A DNA stretch of 64,000 nucleotides, taken from NCBI GenBank assembly GCA_964019415.1, contig OZ025885.1, positions 4,428,620-4,492,619 on the forward strand, read 5' to 3'. How positions within the stretch are numbered: the stretch's first letter is position 1; every line of letters begins with the position of its first letter. Positions 11,101-35,859 of this stretch are shown in pieces. The notes under the pieces were generated by a model that worked only from the letters and a program-made list of their open reading frames with translations, was not told the DNA's origin and made no database searches. A program made the position numbers and the translations under genes. The stretch comes from Ianthella basta (lineage: Eukaryota; Porifera; Demospongiae; Verongiida; Ianthellidae).

Positions 11101-13095
11101 CCACAGTTTGGTCCACGGGCAGGTGGCGATTAAATGCCTTACGAGTTCAGCTGAAACAAAGGATTCAGTGTACATAGAACTTATTTACGGCGGGAAAAGT
11201 GAGCATAGGACCCTTCTTCGCAAAATCAGCGAGGCGCAGCGATGGAGTAAATTTAGCTATAGGCCAATCGATTGGCTCTTCTTTGCCCACTGAGCATGGG
11301 GCACTATTTAAGGCACTCCAGTCAAAAGACTTACTTGTTAATAGTATGAAATGGCTTAGCTTCATTGTCTGCAACAGTTGAATTGAACGATAATCGCTCG
11401 ATTCACGTCCACCATGAAAACAACCTTGAAGAACTAGTTAGCTAGAAGGCGCCTCGGGTGCTGGAGATGCATAGATCTACTTGAACAGTTCCTAATCGAG
11501 CATGGAGTACAGAATGTAGCTGAGGAGGGTTGAAAACACCAGTTTCGTGTTATAAATAAGCATTTGTCTAATCAGTTATTTACCTGTTACCTTAGTGGAA
11601 CACCTTTTCAGACTCCTATAACTCAGTCAGGGAAGGAGTGATCTGCTCCAAATTTGAGTGTGCATATTAGATGTCTAAATCATGTCTGTACCAAAAATTG
11701 TGCAGGTTTGATTTCATCACTTGAGCCTTCCCTTAACAGGCACATCTAGTTATAGTGGGTATCCTATTTCATGATACAAAACGACTACATATACCATCAT
11801 ATTCATCAGCACAAGTAGAATCTAATATAGACTATACCACTACATAGTTACACACATCCAAGATCACACTGGGCCCTCACCTTGACCGCTCTTACTCTCT
11901 ACGCATGTGGGGCATGGCTATGTAAACAATGCGCAGCCGATTTTGACCTAAGTATTTTGGCTAATATCTCCTAGCAGCTATGCTGGATCTGAGCGGAAGA
12001 AGCACCGAACGGAAGCCAAGGGACCGCTCTGTAACACTGTGAATAAGCGTTGTTAATAATACTTTTGTACTTCGAGGAATACCGACAATTGCAAAGACAC
12101 TGAAACAGCAGTAAATGCCGATGTCGCTATCGAGGAAAAGTCACAGCCACTAGAGAAAGGTATGATTGGATGCGCATTCGTATTATCTAACTTTTGCATG
12201 AGGCATAAGTTGTTAAAGCAATCCGCTGACAACTTATAGCAAGAAAACTATCACAACTTGTTGGTGTAAAATGTCGGGTCACATAGCTCTAGATAGGAAG
12301 GATGTGCAGCATTATGCCTCATGCAAAAGCTAGAGAATTTACTTGACTAACCATTTTAGCGTTCAGTTCGGCAAGAAGCCTTCTCATTGACAGCGACACG
12401 ACGTTTTTCTGAAAGTACAAGGTGAAAGCCTATTAGCATGTGATGTCACGTGGTATTCTCGTGACATTTTCGGAAAATGGCTGACAATCGTTGTGTGCTT
12501 CCCGTGATTCGACGGTTCCGCTTGAACAATTCAATCAAACTTCTGCGATTTGGCTTCCTCCCGTCTTCAAGAACGTACGTAGCAGCCAAACACTACATTT
12601 AAAGGCCATTTCGTCATGACCTATTGTCAAATCATGCGAATGTCACATGACAACGCTCGCGTAGCCATGGCAACACAGGAATTCACACTTTTCAGGTGTC
12701 ATACTTCCTTAAGTAAACAAAACAGCCATGTCCCACATGCGTAACCCTCACCTTGTCACTAAGGGCAGCAGCTTGGTAGTCAGGCTGTGCTGCAACCTCC
12801 CTCAGTCCCTTCCTTATCTCCTCCTCTGCAGTTGTGGCATGTCCTGTCTCCACTGCACACAGGACTGACTCCCATGAGCGCTTCTTGTTCCCTGTGCCAG
12901 GAGCACCTCGCAACCATTCTTTGAACATGGCGGTGCAGCAGTCATCTTTCCTCTTGTGTTCACTTTCAATCACCTCTAAATGCTCAGGAGACATTCCCAG
13001 CTGAAGTCCCACATAGTTCCACCGGGAAGACACCCTGAGTACCACCAATCTACAGAGCACTTCTAAGGAGGGAGGATCTTGGAGATAGGCAGCAC
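93..13095 (-). CDS. NLR-1: Death-NACHT-LRR innate immune receptor (3' end outside window)
   Basis: Minus-strand spliced gene. Coding exons I can place: Death 13095-12752, NACHT 4197-2421, LRR 2172-2030, 784-631 and 265-93. Phases agree throughout: Death ends phase 0, NACHT starts phase 0 and ends phase 1, LRR-a ends phase 0, LRR-b ends phase 1, LRR-c ends phase 0. A 128-bp upstream exon (13365-13238) joins the Death exon in frame. The terminal exon seen in its paralogues must lie left of base 1. No stop or frameshift interrupts the placed exons, so the gene looks functional. The family acts as cytosolic sensors: ligand binding at the LRRs is expected to free the NACHT ATPase to oligomerise and the Death domain to recruit partners. 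The Death-NACHT intron is swollen to about 8.5 kb by nested transposons. Species-level orthology cannot be given. Confidence 0.85.
2421..4197 (-). CDS. NLR-1 exon: NACHT NTPase
   Basis: Single 1,777-bp exon, open throughout, acceptor TTCACAG and donor GTGAGT. Walker A is GQAGSGKTT (about 3880-3910) and Walker B is LLLVFDGADE (about 3650-3685), the acidic pair typical of NACHT rather than NB-ARC. These are followed by the sensor-type ILISSRPG and a downstream FPHATQQEFFAA winged-helix motif. The C-terminal part grades into the first leucine-rich segments (LSQCSHLRRL). The NACHT domain is expected to bind and hydrolyse ATP and drive self-assembly. NLR-3 (50393-52157) and NLR-2 (29081-30836) are close relatives; NLR-1 and NLR-3 look most alike. 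Confidence 0.92.
4238..4460 (+). repeat. Tandem duplication, two copies of about 111 bp
   Basis: Two near-identical copies start at the word TACCACATGTGCATTTGCAC at 4238 and again about 111 bp later. They lie just 5' of the NACHT exon of NLR-1 (minus strand). NLR-2 and NLR-3 have only single, diverged versions, so the duplication is specific to NLR-1. Confidence 0.85.
5330..5650 (+). mobile_element. 3' fragment of RLE-type LINE (family B)
   Basis: The frame around 5340-5525 encodes a stretch with M-S-F-I-K-E-L-G-R-R and G-E-P-R-S-L. It aligns with the C-terminal end of the longer LINE at 40.77-43.93 kb (L-S-F-L-R-N-L-G-R-R, G-E-P-Q-S-F). Only the last 60 or so codons and some 3' sequence remain, a 5' truncation typical of target-primed insertion. 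Confidence 0.7.
5990..6200 (+). repeat. Interspersed repeat with internal CCATGCAAA tandem units
   Basis: This contains two to three degenerate repeats of the type GGTCCATGCAAAGAGGGGG. An inverted copy lies at about 8810-9010 and a third copy at about 61565-61815. All three share the neighbouring words CATCTCTACATCTGCC and CCAGGTGGTTTTGCCAT or close variants. No coding potential is convincing. Confidence 0.7.
6540..7010 (+). pseudogene. LINE reverse transcriptase C-terminal remnant (CR1/Jockey-like)
   Basis: Translation across frames gives F-D-Y-C-D-I-V-W-N, then L-Q-N-Y-A-S-R-I-I-L and, in the open frame 6800-7006, N-T-R-S-A-T-N-N and F-Y-A-S-Q-L-W-N-N-L-P. This order is characteristic of the thumb/C-terminal end of APE-type LINE reverse transcriptases. 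Several frameshifts show it is dead. It lies inside the larger TTAA insertion. Confidence 0.75.
7223..8170. mobile_element. 0.95-kb TTAA MITE (copy 1)
   Basis: TTAA flanks at 7219-7222 and 8171-8174. The ends share the inverted word TAGTAGGTAC. An inverted full-length copy lies at 48027-48975, also bounded by TTAA. The reading frame at 7579-7857 (minus) is partly conserved in the other copy, but this follows from overall DNA similarity and matches no transposase. Non-autonomous piggyBac-like or Kolobok-like behaviour is inferred from the TTAA target. Confidence 0.8.
8266..8380. repeat. Short imperfect inverted repeat
   Basis: GGTGGTTTCTCAGGGA near 8281 is mirrored by TCCCTGAGAATCACCAC near 8335, with further GGTGGTTTC-type words. 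It can fold into a hairpin. Its element class is unknown. Confidence 0.5.
8810..9010 (-). repeat. Interspersed repeat, inverted copy of 5990-6200
   Basis: This segment reads in the opposite sense to 5990-6200 and shares the GCATGGACC tandem units and the GCCAGGTGGTTTTGCCATACC word. The two copies could form a large stem across about 2.6 kb. Confidence 0.7.
9285..10110 (+). repeat. Diverged direct duplication, unit about 550 bp
   Basis: The block 9285-9560 is repeated at about 9825-10110. Shared words include GGAAGTG, GACTGCATTGTGGAA and a common order (TACATTC...GTGGAGT...GCGCAGTAA...CATCTGACTGCATTG). No protein-like frame spans the copies. Confidence 0.6.
10340..10795 (+). repeat. Tandem duplication, unit about 230 bp
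   Basis: Two adjacent copies share GACRAAACACGGAAAA, CTGTACAGCCTCC, TTCTCACTACTGTCCAGGAG or the matching variant, and AACAACCACCACCATCC or AACAATCACCACCATCC. Each copy is followed by a CCxTACAT word. Confidence 0.75.
11902..12741. mobile_element. CGCATGTGGG-ended MITE, copy 1 (840 bp)
   Basis: The element has inverted ends (CGCATGTGGGGCATGGCT and the complementary AGCCATGTCCCACATGCG) and a TA duplication at 11900-11901 and 12742-12743. It is nearly identical to copy 2 at 24263-25102 and of the same length. Inside are GCATGAGGCATAAGTTG and the reverse-complement word TATGCCTCATGC. No transposase frame. Its right border lies 10 nt inside the intron that follows the NLR-1 Death exon donor. Confidence 0.85.
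12752..13095 (-). CDS. NLR-1 exon: Death domain
   Basis: A 344-bp exon between acceptor CCAG (13096-13097 complement) and donor GTGAGG (12751 downward). It encodes about 114 residues with the pattern of a Death-fold helix bundle: W-x-x-V-G-L-Q-L-G-M, then I-E-S-E-H-K, then M-F-K-E-W-L-R-G and a K-R-S-W-E-S-V-L helix. The same exon with the same length occurs in NLR-2 (34667-35010). The donor is directly followed by a transposable element only 10 nt into the intron. The fold assignment rests on pattern and on the NACHT partner; a CARD or other Death-superfamily fold is less likely. Confidence 0.8.
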
Positions 13096-13237
13096 CTGGA
13101 CAGGGAGAGAGAAGAGGACAAAGTGCACCTGATGGATAGTGTACACATTTGTTCTCACTAATGCACACACTCATCACCACTAGGACACACCCACCCACTA
13201 CTACTACTACTACTACTACACACACACACACACACAC

Positions 13238-13365
13238 CTTCAAATCCAGGAAATTGCTGATTCCTGGCAATGTCAGTCCTGTCAGACCAAGGCTGCATGG
13301 TGAGGGAAGCAGCCCAGTAGTACAGTGTGAGAACATCTGGAGGATAACATGACGCATTCACTGCT
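13238..13365 (-). CDS. NLR-1 upstream exon, probable N-terminal coding
   Basis: A 128-bp exon with acceptor TTCCCCAG and donor GTGTGT inside the adjoining CA repeat. In one frame it is open and ends ..FPGFE-G, joining the Death exon in phase. The paralogous exon 35210-35337 in NLR-2 has the same length and frame. A minute exon at 13634-13648 (reading M-A-L-S-K before GTGAGT) is conserved in NLR-2 at 35632-35646, but its phase does not obviously join this exon, so the true start codon is unresolved. Confidence 0.5.
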
Positions 13366-13649
13366 CTGGGGAACACAAAAGCAAGATTAACAAACCCAAC
13401 CACAAATCTTTCTCCTGAAATAAGGGTTGAAACATCCCGCAGTGGGTACTTCACGCAGGGTCACAGAGGGAAATGGCGGACATAGCCACTTAGCTAGTTA
13501 CATCGTCAAAACCTTCGTAGCTAGGTTGCCGCCAGTCCACGAACGGTAAAGATAGATACAGCGTATCTTCAACTGTTCATAGTGGTAGCTAGCTATCGCG
13601 TCAGTCGGTCTGTCTACGTATGGTGTAACTCACTTTGGAGAGTGCCATG

Positions 13650-14110
13650 ATACGTGACCAGTGAGATGGGAGGACGGAGGCTATACCAGAGGGACTCAAC
13701 ACCGCAACTGTGACTCTGTCTTAGTCGAAAGATGTTGGGCGCGATCTGGGAAATTTTACATTACCATTTCTGTTTCAGGTAACTTCCCGACTGGACCGCA
13801 CTGACACACCCACTTGCACGTGCACATTGAGGCGAGACCAGGGGGACGCACAACACAGGTGCCTGAGCCGAGACTGGAGATGTGAGCGCGATCTGGAGAA
13901 TTGGCCTATAATAGCTTATACTGCTCAGAAACAGGTCAGAAATCCAGAAAGTCAAGTGAAATCCAGAAATCCATGTGAAATCCCGTGAATTTCGAAATCT
14001 CGTATATAAGCTTGAGCGAATCCTGTCGGACCCCGCAGCTCTTCAAGATTAGCTCCAGCAAGTTACCGTCTTCATCACAGAACAGGCCTAGGACAAGCAT
14101 GGATACACGT
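13650..14110. promoter_or_regulatory. Probable divergent 5' region between NLR-1 and the plus-strand gene
   Basis: NLR-1 runs leftward from here and the plus-strand membrane-protein gene starts near 14148. Part of this block (about 13735-13830) is duplicated upstream of NLR-2 (about 35725-35820), including the run TTTTACATTACCATTTCTG. That marks the outer limit of the NLR segmental duplication. No TATA box or clear initiator stands out, so promoter function is inferred from position only. Confidence 0.35.
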
Positions 14111-14147
14111 CTTAGAAATGGTCAGCCACTCATGTCAACTGAGGAAA

Positions 14148-16660
14148 ATGGAGGTTCCAGACAAGATGGTCTGTTCAAATACAACCGCCTCAACGCCCAC
14201 GCCGGCCGTTCACGATGGAACAGTTTCTCACTACGCCACTCGGGACATAGAATCCTCCACCAGCACTGCTAAGGGCAGCAGTGTGGGTAGTGTGGTGTTT
14301 TGACGTGTAACCGGTAAATGATGTGTTCCCTGCCAGAGCACTAGCATCACTAGTTCACTGATGGACTGTTCCCCTATCTTTAGCTACCAGGTACGGTGTA
14401 CACAGAGGTGTGGCATGTATAGGGGACATTCATAGGAGGACCATGGAGTAAGCATGTAGTGCTTAGGCTCACCTAGAGTAAATAAGATTACAACAGTAAT
14501 AACAACAATACAAACAGCAACAGTAGTTCACAAGCATTTTGGAACAGTGACCAGAGGACAGCAAGTATTTAAGTTGTTGTAACTGCAGCCATGATTGTCA
14601 CCGGGCAGGTCCTGTACACAACATTTCCTTCTTGTGTTGTTATGTGATTTGTTGGTTGTTGTACTTTTGCAAACTTATAATCACTGTTATGAGAGGTAAC
14701 TAGTTGCTTGTTCTTTCTCCAGTGTTGTTTGTAGGAGCTATTGCACTTTGTGTGTTGAGTGCTGGCATTGGGCAGACACTGACTGGGGATCAGGCTCAAA
14801 TGATGCAACTCTTCTGTGGGACTGCTGTGGAGAGAGAACCTATCATGTGGTTGCAGTGATCACTGCCCTAGGGAAGGAGATGGAGGACACAGCGGTGAGA
14901 TAGTGGACAGAGAGTGTGCATATGCTGCTTGGTACCTGTCGGAGGCATAAATTGACGATTAGCCTTGTACCAAGGCCAACTGTGGTAAAAGCAAGTTAAA
15001 CTTGACAGCTTAGGCACCACATTTCCTCCTTGGGTTAGTCTTGTGTAGGTAGATGGCTTTTCGGAGTCCACAGTGCGGATATGGTTCAGTGCTTATGCAA
15101 AGGGGAGGGGCATAGCTACATTCTACACCTAATTCCACCTGGCTGCCTCCCACCCACAAGTATGTATACAGCTATTCTACAATGAGTTGAACTATGGCAG
15201 ATTTGCTATGAGATGAGAAGGCAGGTTCAATGGGTCCTTGCCTTGATTGGTGTTAACAGTCTATCATAATTATAGACTTAAACTGTCGCAGGGGTAAACG
15301 TTCACAGTTAGCGAGTTATTGCGGTTTTTATATTTTTGCGGTTGTAAGGACTCAGTCTGGCTAGCTAAAGCCTCGTGTAAATTATTGCAGGTGAACTTTC
15401 ACAGATGATGATGATCTTGAAAATTGCAACATGCACAGTATCAAATCCTCTACAATGTGTGTCATGAATTCTGCTTGCAAATCATCTCATAATGAATCTA
15501 CTACTTTTGTTCTTAGACTAACCATTTGGGCAACACTGGCAGTTGCTATGGCTGGCCACTTTGTAATGCTGTAATACACCTGTAGGTACATTGGAATTGT
15601 AAAATGCATTAAATCACAAGTGTCATTGGAAACCATTATATTGGAGCCAAGTGATGTTCATTATTTTTTTAATTCATAGTGATAAATTGTCCTTCCATCA
15701 TGAATGTACATACAAGACTACCTTTACTAAAGTTTCTACGCACTTTATAGTAGTGAACAAGGTCAAGTGACATGTAACCATGGCTACTGGTTATATTCAT
15801 TTAGTGTCGATTTTGAAGCTGTCGTGTAACGCTTCTAAATAAATGCAGAATTAATTTATTGCACAATTTATACATGGCTCCTTAACTGTAAAATTGGAGG
15901 GCAGTGGAAATGACATGCAGAACTGTCAAAACTGCCATGGGACAACTGCATTCATGATAGCAGCAGACAGCTGTCCTTTGGCAACCAAACAACATGTAGT
16001 CTAGCTTTGTAAGTGAATGATAAAATGAATGAGTGAAGTAAAGTGATAGGGCCATACTCACAAACGTGTTGGTCTGGTGGTCATTTTAAGGCCAAAAAGG
16101 GCTGTGGGTCAACGAAGTCACGCTAGTCACTGGAAACATGTACAGGTTGTTGCTATGTACAGCCTGCTGAAGCAGTACTAATGGCTAAAACCCCTAATGA
16201 GCACCCCCTGTTGAGTTTGGTGTAATAGCTATCTATCAGTAGTGAACAGTGAGAGAGTAGAACTAACATGTCACATGGCTGTTTTGACATTTACACCGTT
16301 TCTGCTGTTTCCACCATTTCCACCATTTCACTGCCCCAACACCTGGTGCATTGTAATGGCAATGTGGTTGGGATGTGTATACATAGAGTGGATAATTATA
16401 ACTTCTTGTGTGCATTGATGACTAGTCTGTGTTCCCCATTGTGTGTGGTAAGTATTGACCAAGACTTGCAAAGCGGCTCTGAGTATATATAGACTAAGTG
16501 CAGGCTGATGATTTGAGTTATTGTATCTGGCTTCATCCATTGCTGATACACTGGGTACCTTGTGCATGGTGAGTGTGTGTGGTGGGAGGTGTGTCTGAGG
16601 CGGTGGGGTGAGATAAATGAGAGATTTGGATGGTCAGGTGAGTGAACGCATGTGTGTGTG

Positions 16661-16759
<99 letters not shown>

Positions 16760-19527
16760 ATGTGTGCTGTGTGGTTTTAGTGTTGGCCAATGTGGCAGGT
16801 TTAGTTCGTTGTTTCTAGTATAAGTGCTGTTCACTGCTCACCTTTCCTCCTACTCAGTTGATGACAAGAAGGCTTTTCTTGTGCTGAAGGCTGTCATGGA
16901 GCGTGATGAATCTCCCATGAGGTGTGTAGTCAGATAAAAAAAAGAATGAACACACTCACTTTTGAAGTATATGCAGCTGTGTTTTCAGTGGTAACGCTTG
17001 TTTGCTCTGTTTGCGTGCCCTGTTGCTATTGGTTTATTCCAGTCATTCCTGACTAATGACATTCAGTGATTCTCACTCATGTCTATTGCTAGCTCACACT
17101 ATTCTCCACAATGATACATACTGATAAACTGACGTGGTGATGATGAACCATTCTGTCATCCTATTTTCATCTGTGTATTTTACAGGATGTGGTGGCATGG
17201 GCAGACATAACTGAATCAATTGATCATGTAAATGATGAGCAGTACTGCAGCTTTAATAGAACGATGGGGGAGCAGGACATTTCAACCTGTTTTTTTGTCC
17301 ACTGCTTACAGTGTACTTACACTGTAAGCAGTTGACTTACACTGTAAGCAGTTGACAAAGACCCCCGGGTCGATACGTCCTGCTCCCCCATCGTTCTCTT
17401 AAAGCTGCAGTACTGCTCACTATTTACACAATCAATTGAACATCGCAACTATACGTCTCTATCAAATCATAACTGAATCAACTCTCTATGTGAGTCAGAA
17501 CAGCACTGCACTTGGAGTCTGTGATCATTGTCACAATTAGCTGAATGGAGCTATATGTGAATGCAGTTCCATGCAATTTGTTGACCTTTAGAATCCTACC
17601 ATTCCTTCTCTGTTTTCTTCCTTGCCGGTATGAAGATGATCTGCCCACTACTTCTACAGTAGCCACTGGTATCTTCCAGTGGATGGAAGCTATGAACAAA
17701 GCTACGAGCATCAGGAGTGTGAGTTGAGTGTGGCATAGAGCAGTCAGTGTGTGCATGACGACTGGCAAAAGTGTGTGTTTGTGCAAGGTGTTATCTTGCT
17801 TTTCTCTCCCTCGCCTTGTACTCACTCCCTTTGTGCGTACCTCATCCCATCACTTTCCATCTAGCTCCTCCTCCATTCTTCCCTGTAGTCTGATTTGGCC
17901 AAGTTGGGTAACTACTTTCTGAACCAGGTACTTATGCCTCCAATGTGGAGGATGCTGCCTCGGTTGCTGTATATAGCAACTGCTCATCTTGCCAGTAGCC
18001 ACAGTAGTTTCCACAATTGTCTTCATTAATTTTCCTGATTTGAAAATAGGATGGATGATGCTCTAGCTCGGCCCATTTGATGGGGTATTCCCCAGAACGG
18101 AGGATTGTATATACTAAAATTTCTTGCAAAGTTGTCTGGTAAGCATGTTATAACCTCATTTGCAATTTTGTCTGTGCTAGCTGATTTACCACTCTCTAAT
18201 TTTGAGATAGCATTGCCAGTTTCGGATAAGGAAATCTCAGAGATTATGAGTTTGTTCACATACACTTGGTCTGTACTGGAGCTGTTGTCACAGCGAATGA
18301 TGTTATTACCCTCTATATTGCTTGTGGGATTGTGATTGTTGCTTTGTGTGTGTGGGGGGGGGGGGGGTGCATTGGAGTAGCTTCATTTTAAAGGCCTTTG
18401 AAATAATATTATTGTTCTCATTTTGATACAGTTATATTGTTGGAAATTTCATTGGCTAGTTTGACTTAGACTTGAAGAGGTTCCAGATCTATTTTGGGTT
18501 GATTTGACTTGTTTAGAAATTTCAATGTTCCATTTTGCTGCGCTTCATTTTTTGCTCTGATGAAACATTTTCAGGCTGATTTAGTATTGTGGTATACTTT
18601 CCAAAGGTTTTGGTCTTGACGGTTTCTTTTCCAGGCAGACAGAGCAGAAGTAACAGTTACTGTATTTTCATGACTTTGCAGTCGTTATCAAACATGCAAA
18701 TTTTGTATGTCTTTGACGGTTGCTGGGTTTACTATGGGGTGCATCTGAGGAAGTAGCTATCTTGGCAAAGCCAGGGGAAGGCGAGGGCAGTTAATTGGCT
18801 AGTGAAAGCGTTTACCACAGTATCAATGTCCTCTGGTGAAATTGGGCCATTGTGTGGAGTAATGGAGGAATGTGGGTAAGAGTTTGTTGAATGGTTGCTA
18901 AGAAATTGTTCAGTTTGTTTTCACACCATAGACGTTGTTTATCGCTGGAACAGGTTGTGATTGGCCCATGATGCTCTAATATATTGTTTATGAGTTCAGA
19001 AGCCATGTGAAGGGTTGAGCCTAGCTGTGGGTTGTGCTGTGTGGTGGAGTGGTGTATATTGGCAGTAGCGAGAGCAGCTGATGACATTACTTGTCCCTAC
19101 TCTCCCTTCAGAGGTTGAGTATGTGGGAGCTAACCTGTCCATTGTGACCAGTAATGGCCCATGGGCTCTTGTCTTCCGACTGGATCTTGTTGGTGAGTTG
19201 TGTTGTCAACACTTTGACTACTGTGAATGTCTTGATGGTCAGCTTGTTCTTTCTCCTTCAGCCATTTCTGACCTGTGCTACTGCTTCTGGTCACAGCTGG
19301 TGAGTACTGTTTGTGTGGCTGTTCTAATGCAGTGTTCACATGTTCGCTTCCATTGTCACTACTCTTCCCATTGTGGTCATCCTCTGCTCTACTCCATCCC
19401 TCCGTCCAACCCTTCCAATTCTCCCCAGAACATGTTCCAGACCCTGATGTACCTTGCTGTGTTGGGTGCTCTAACCTTCATTGCTGGGAACAGGTTGCTG
19501 AGTAGGATTGCTCAGGCTAGGAAGTGA
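14148..19527 (+). CDS. Unidentified plus-strand gene, protein with C-terminal membrane helix
   Basis: The 3' part is well supported. Exons 19112-19192, 19262-19299 and 19429-19527 join in phase (1, 1, 0) and end in TGA. They encode L-S-I-V-T-S-N-G-P-W and A-I-S-D-L-C-Y-C-F-W, then a hydrophobic helix (T-L-M-Y-L-A-V-L-G-A-L-T-F-I-A-G) and a basic tail R-I-A-Q-A-R-K, the pattern of a tail-anchored protein. Possible upstream exons are 14148-14286 (Ser/Thr-rich), one starting 14723 (hydrophobic L-F-V-G-A-I-A-L-C-V-L-S-A-G), 16859-16922 and about 17635-17718. Their joining is less certain. A LINE remnant and a fold-back element sit in its introns. I do not recognise the family. Confidence 0.5.
15080..16250. 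other. No gene seen
   Basis: A stretch of intron-like sequence with AT-rich runs, no reading frame of note and no clear repeat boundary. If the plus-strand gene model is right, it is an intron. Confidence 0.4.
16649..16762 (+). repeat. (TG)n microsatellite
   Basis: Long TG repeat with rare interruptions (TTTG, GCATG). The long frames of alternating Cys/Val or His/Thr here are artefacts of the repeat. Confidence 0.95.
17216..17439. mobile_element. Fold-back element with 14-bp flanking repeat and degenerate hammerhead-like core
   Basis: Inverted ends start TCAATTGATCATG / TCAATTGATTGTG and run inward through GAGCAGTACTGCAGC and GATGGGGGAGCAGGAC. The direct repeat CATAACTGAATCAA lies at 17206-17219 and 17468-17481; 28 bp of extra sequence separates the right arm from its repeat. 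The centre has AAGCAG-TTGACAA, a GACCC/GGGTC stem, GAT-ACGTC and CTGCTCCCCC. This resembles a hammerhead core with several consensus bases changed. Confidence 0.7.
17930..19087 (-). pseudogene. LINE reverse transcriptase fragment (CR1/Jockey/RTE-like)
   Basis: The minus-strand frame 18265-18026 encodes I-S-E-I-S-L-S-E-T-G-N-A-I-S-K-L followed by K-S-A-S-T-D-K-I-A-N-E-V. This is the fingers-domain motif (GPDKI type) of APE-class LINE reverse transcriptases. The frame breaks after about 80 residues. The frame 19087-18812 upstream may belong to the same element. It lies antisense in an intron of the plus-strand gene. Confidence 0.65.
19429..19527 (+). CDS. Terminal exon of the plus-strand membrane-protein gene
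   Basis: Acceptor TTCTCCCCAG, phase 0, 99 bp to the TGA at 19525-19527. It encodes a single hydrophobic segment of about 18 residues followed by R-L-L-S-R-I-A-Q-A-R-K and stop. Immediately downstream is a long (CA)n tract (about 19570-19673). Confidence 0.65.
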   Translation, partial: NMFQTLMYLAVLGALTFIAGNRLLSRIAQARK

Positions 19528-19564
19528 GCTAACACACACACACATGCATGTACATATGTGCGCG

Positions 19565-19677
<113 letters not shown>

Positions 19678-19878
19678 CTTAGCTAGCAGAGGACCAGTGG
19701 TCTGTGAATGGGAGGGGCTGTGAGAGTGTGATATTGTCATCATGTCTCTTGTTCTGTTTGTGTAGGGCTTGAAGTCCACCAATAGCAGGAGCACTGTTAG
19801 GGACTTCTTTTTGAAGGACGTCTATCTTAATACTCTTCTTTACAGCTTATGTTTTGTTAGAATATTATTCAGTTGTTG

Positions 19879-20136
19879 CAAGGGTGTAGCCAGGGGGTTC
19901 AGGGGGTTCAGACGAACCCCCCTCTCTCCTGACTGTAGCCATGAATTAAGTGCATTTAGGTAGCTAGAAGTTTGGCACATACACTAGCTAGCAGACAGTG
20001 TCTCGTTTAACGGTAAATGGTTACATACCAGACCCAACCTGTCCATTGGCGGCCATTTATTTGTGACGTCATATGAGTCATACGGTCTGCATCCTTGGTA
20101 CTAGAACCCCCCTCCCAGATTCCTGGCTACACCCTT
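19879..20136. mobile_element. Short MITE with CAAGGGTGTAGCCAGG ends
   Basis: The left end CAAGGGTGTAGCCAGG and the right end CCTGGCTACACCCTTG are inverted. A flanking TGTTG occurs on both sides, a possible short target duplication. The element is about 258 bp with no coding capacity. Confidence 0.75.
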
Positions 20137-20752
20137 GTGTTGTAATAATATTGATATAGTTATGGCTTTAGTGAAGTGTGCATAGTGATGTATTTGTGTC
20201 CTATGCACATATATACAGTTTAAGGTATGCAGATTTTGTATATGTACAATATTTGCATGTATGCGAAAGTGCACGTACTGCATACCTACCTTGCACGGCT
20301 TCTGATCAGGAGGAGTACAGGATGATTGATTGAGGTGAATGTGGTCAATCTTATTACCTGAGGCTTATAATAATTCATTGTAATTAATGTAATTATAATT
20401 ATAATCCATTCATGCACAGTTTTTCATGAGACCTGAGGGTATGCTAGCACTGGCAAACTATGTATGTTATATATAATATGTGACCGTGCACCTCAGTACA
20501 CACAACATATTGTACGTAGAGGACTGGTATAATATGTGCATCACATCATGTGACTATATATTATAGTAAAATAATTATTTAATCACTCAATATACCACTT
20601 TGGATACATACTTTATGTCTGCAAAAGCATTATATTGACATTATAACTATTGAAATTGTAATTATACATAGGTCAATTTAAGGCATACAGATGAACACAG
20701 TATGTAAAATAGGTATGATGTGGCTTCACATAAAATTAATCTATAGAACTAA

Positions 20753-35337
<14,585 letters not shown>

Positions 35338-35859
35338 CTGGGGAACAAAATTGAAATTAGCTAGCTAACAACCAGAATCAGAAGTAGCTATACCTCCTTA
35401 ATTAAAAGGGAGTTGAAACTTTCTGTAATGGCCGGGTAGCTGCTTCACATACAGTCGCATAGTGAAACGACGGACATGGCCACTTAGATAGCTACGTAGC
35501 TAGCTAGCCGCCAGGTGTGAAAGGTAAAGATAGGTACACGTACCGCATGAAGATAGACAAACGTCGCACATTTTCAACTGCTCCTAGTAGTAAGCTAGCT
35601 ATTACGCCCGTCTACGTATAGTGTAACTCACTTTGGAGAGGGCCATGATACGCGACCAGCGAGAAGGCGGAACAGAGGTTATACCAGAGGGGCGCACTAC
35701 AACTGTGACTGTCTGAGTCGAAAGATGCTGGGCACGATCTGGGGAATTTTACATTACCATTTCTGTTTCAGGTAACTTCCCGACTGGACGCACTAACACC
35801 CACGTACATGTGCACATTGCGTAACACAATTAGACTACTGAAATGCCATTTACAATGTA

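Larger units (their letters stand above)
5129..11732. mobile_element. 6.6-kb TTAA-flanked DNA element carrying nested insertions
   Basis: TTAA lies at both borders (5125-5128 and 11733-11736). Inside them are inverted ends sharing GGGAAGGCTCAAG; the left end carries seven extra bases before this. The paralogous intron of NLR-2 (about 34541-34550) preserves an uninterrupted site reading from GCTACGCATTAA into AGGCACATCTAG, so this is an insertion. The outermost parts (5129-5240, 5700-5960, 10790-11732) are distantly similar to the 0.95-kb TTAA element at 7223-8170. This suggests an old non-autonomous TTAA element about 1-2 kb long that later received LINE fragments and other repeats. No transposase frame is visible. 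Confidence 0.75.

Noticed and set aside
16396-16834. Several overlapping frames of alternating Thr/His or Cys/Val
   Set aside because: They are translations of the (TG)n tract; the same holds at all other CA/TG tracts.
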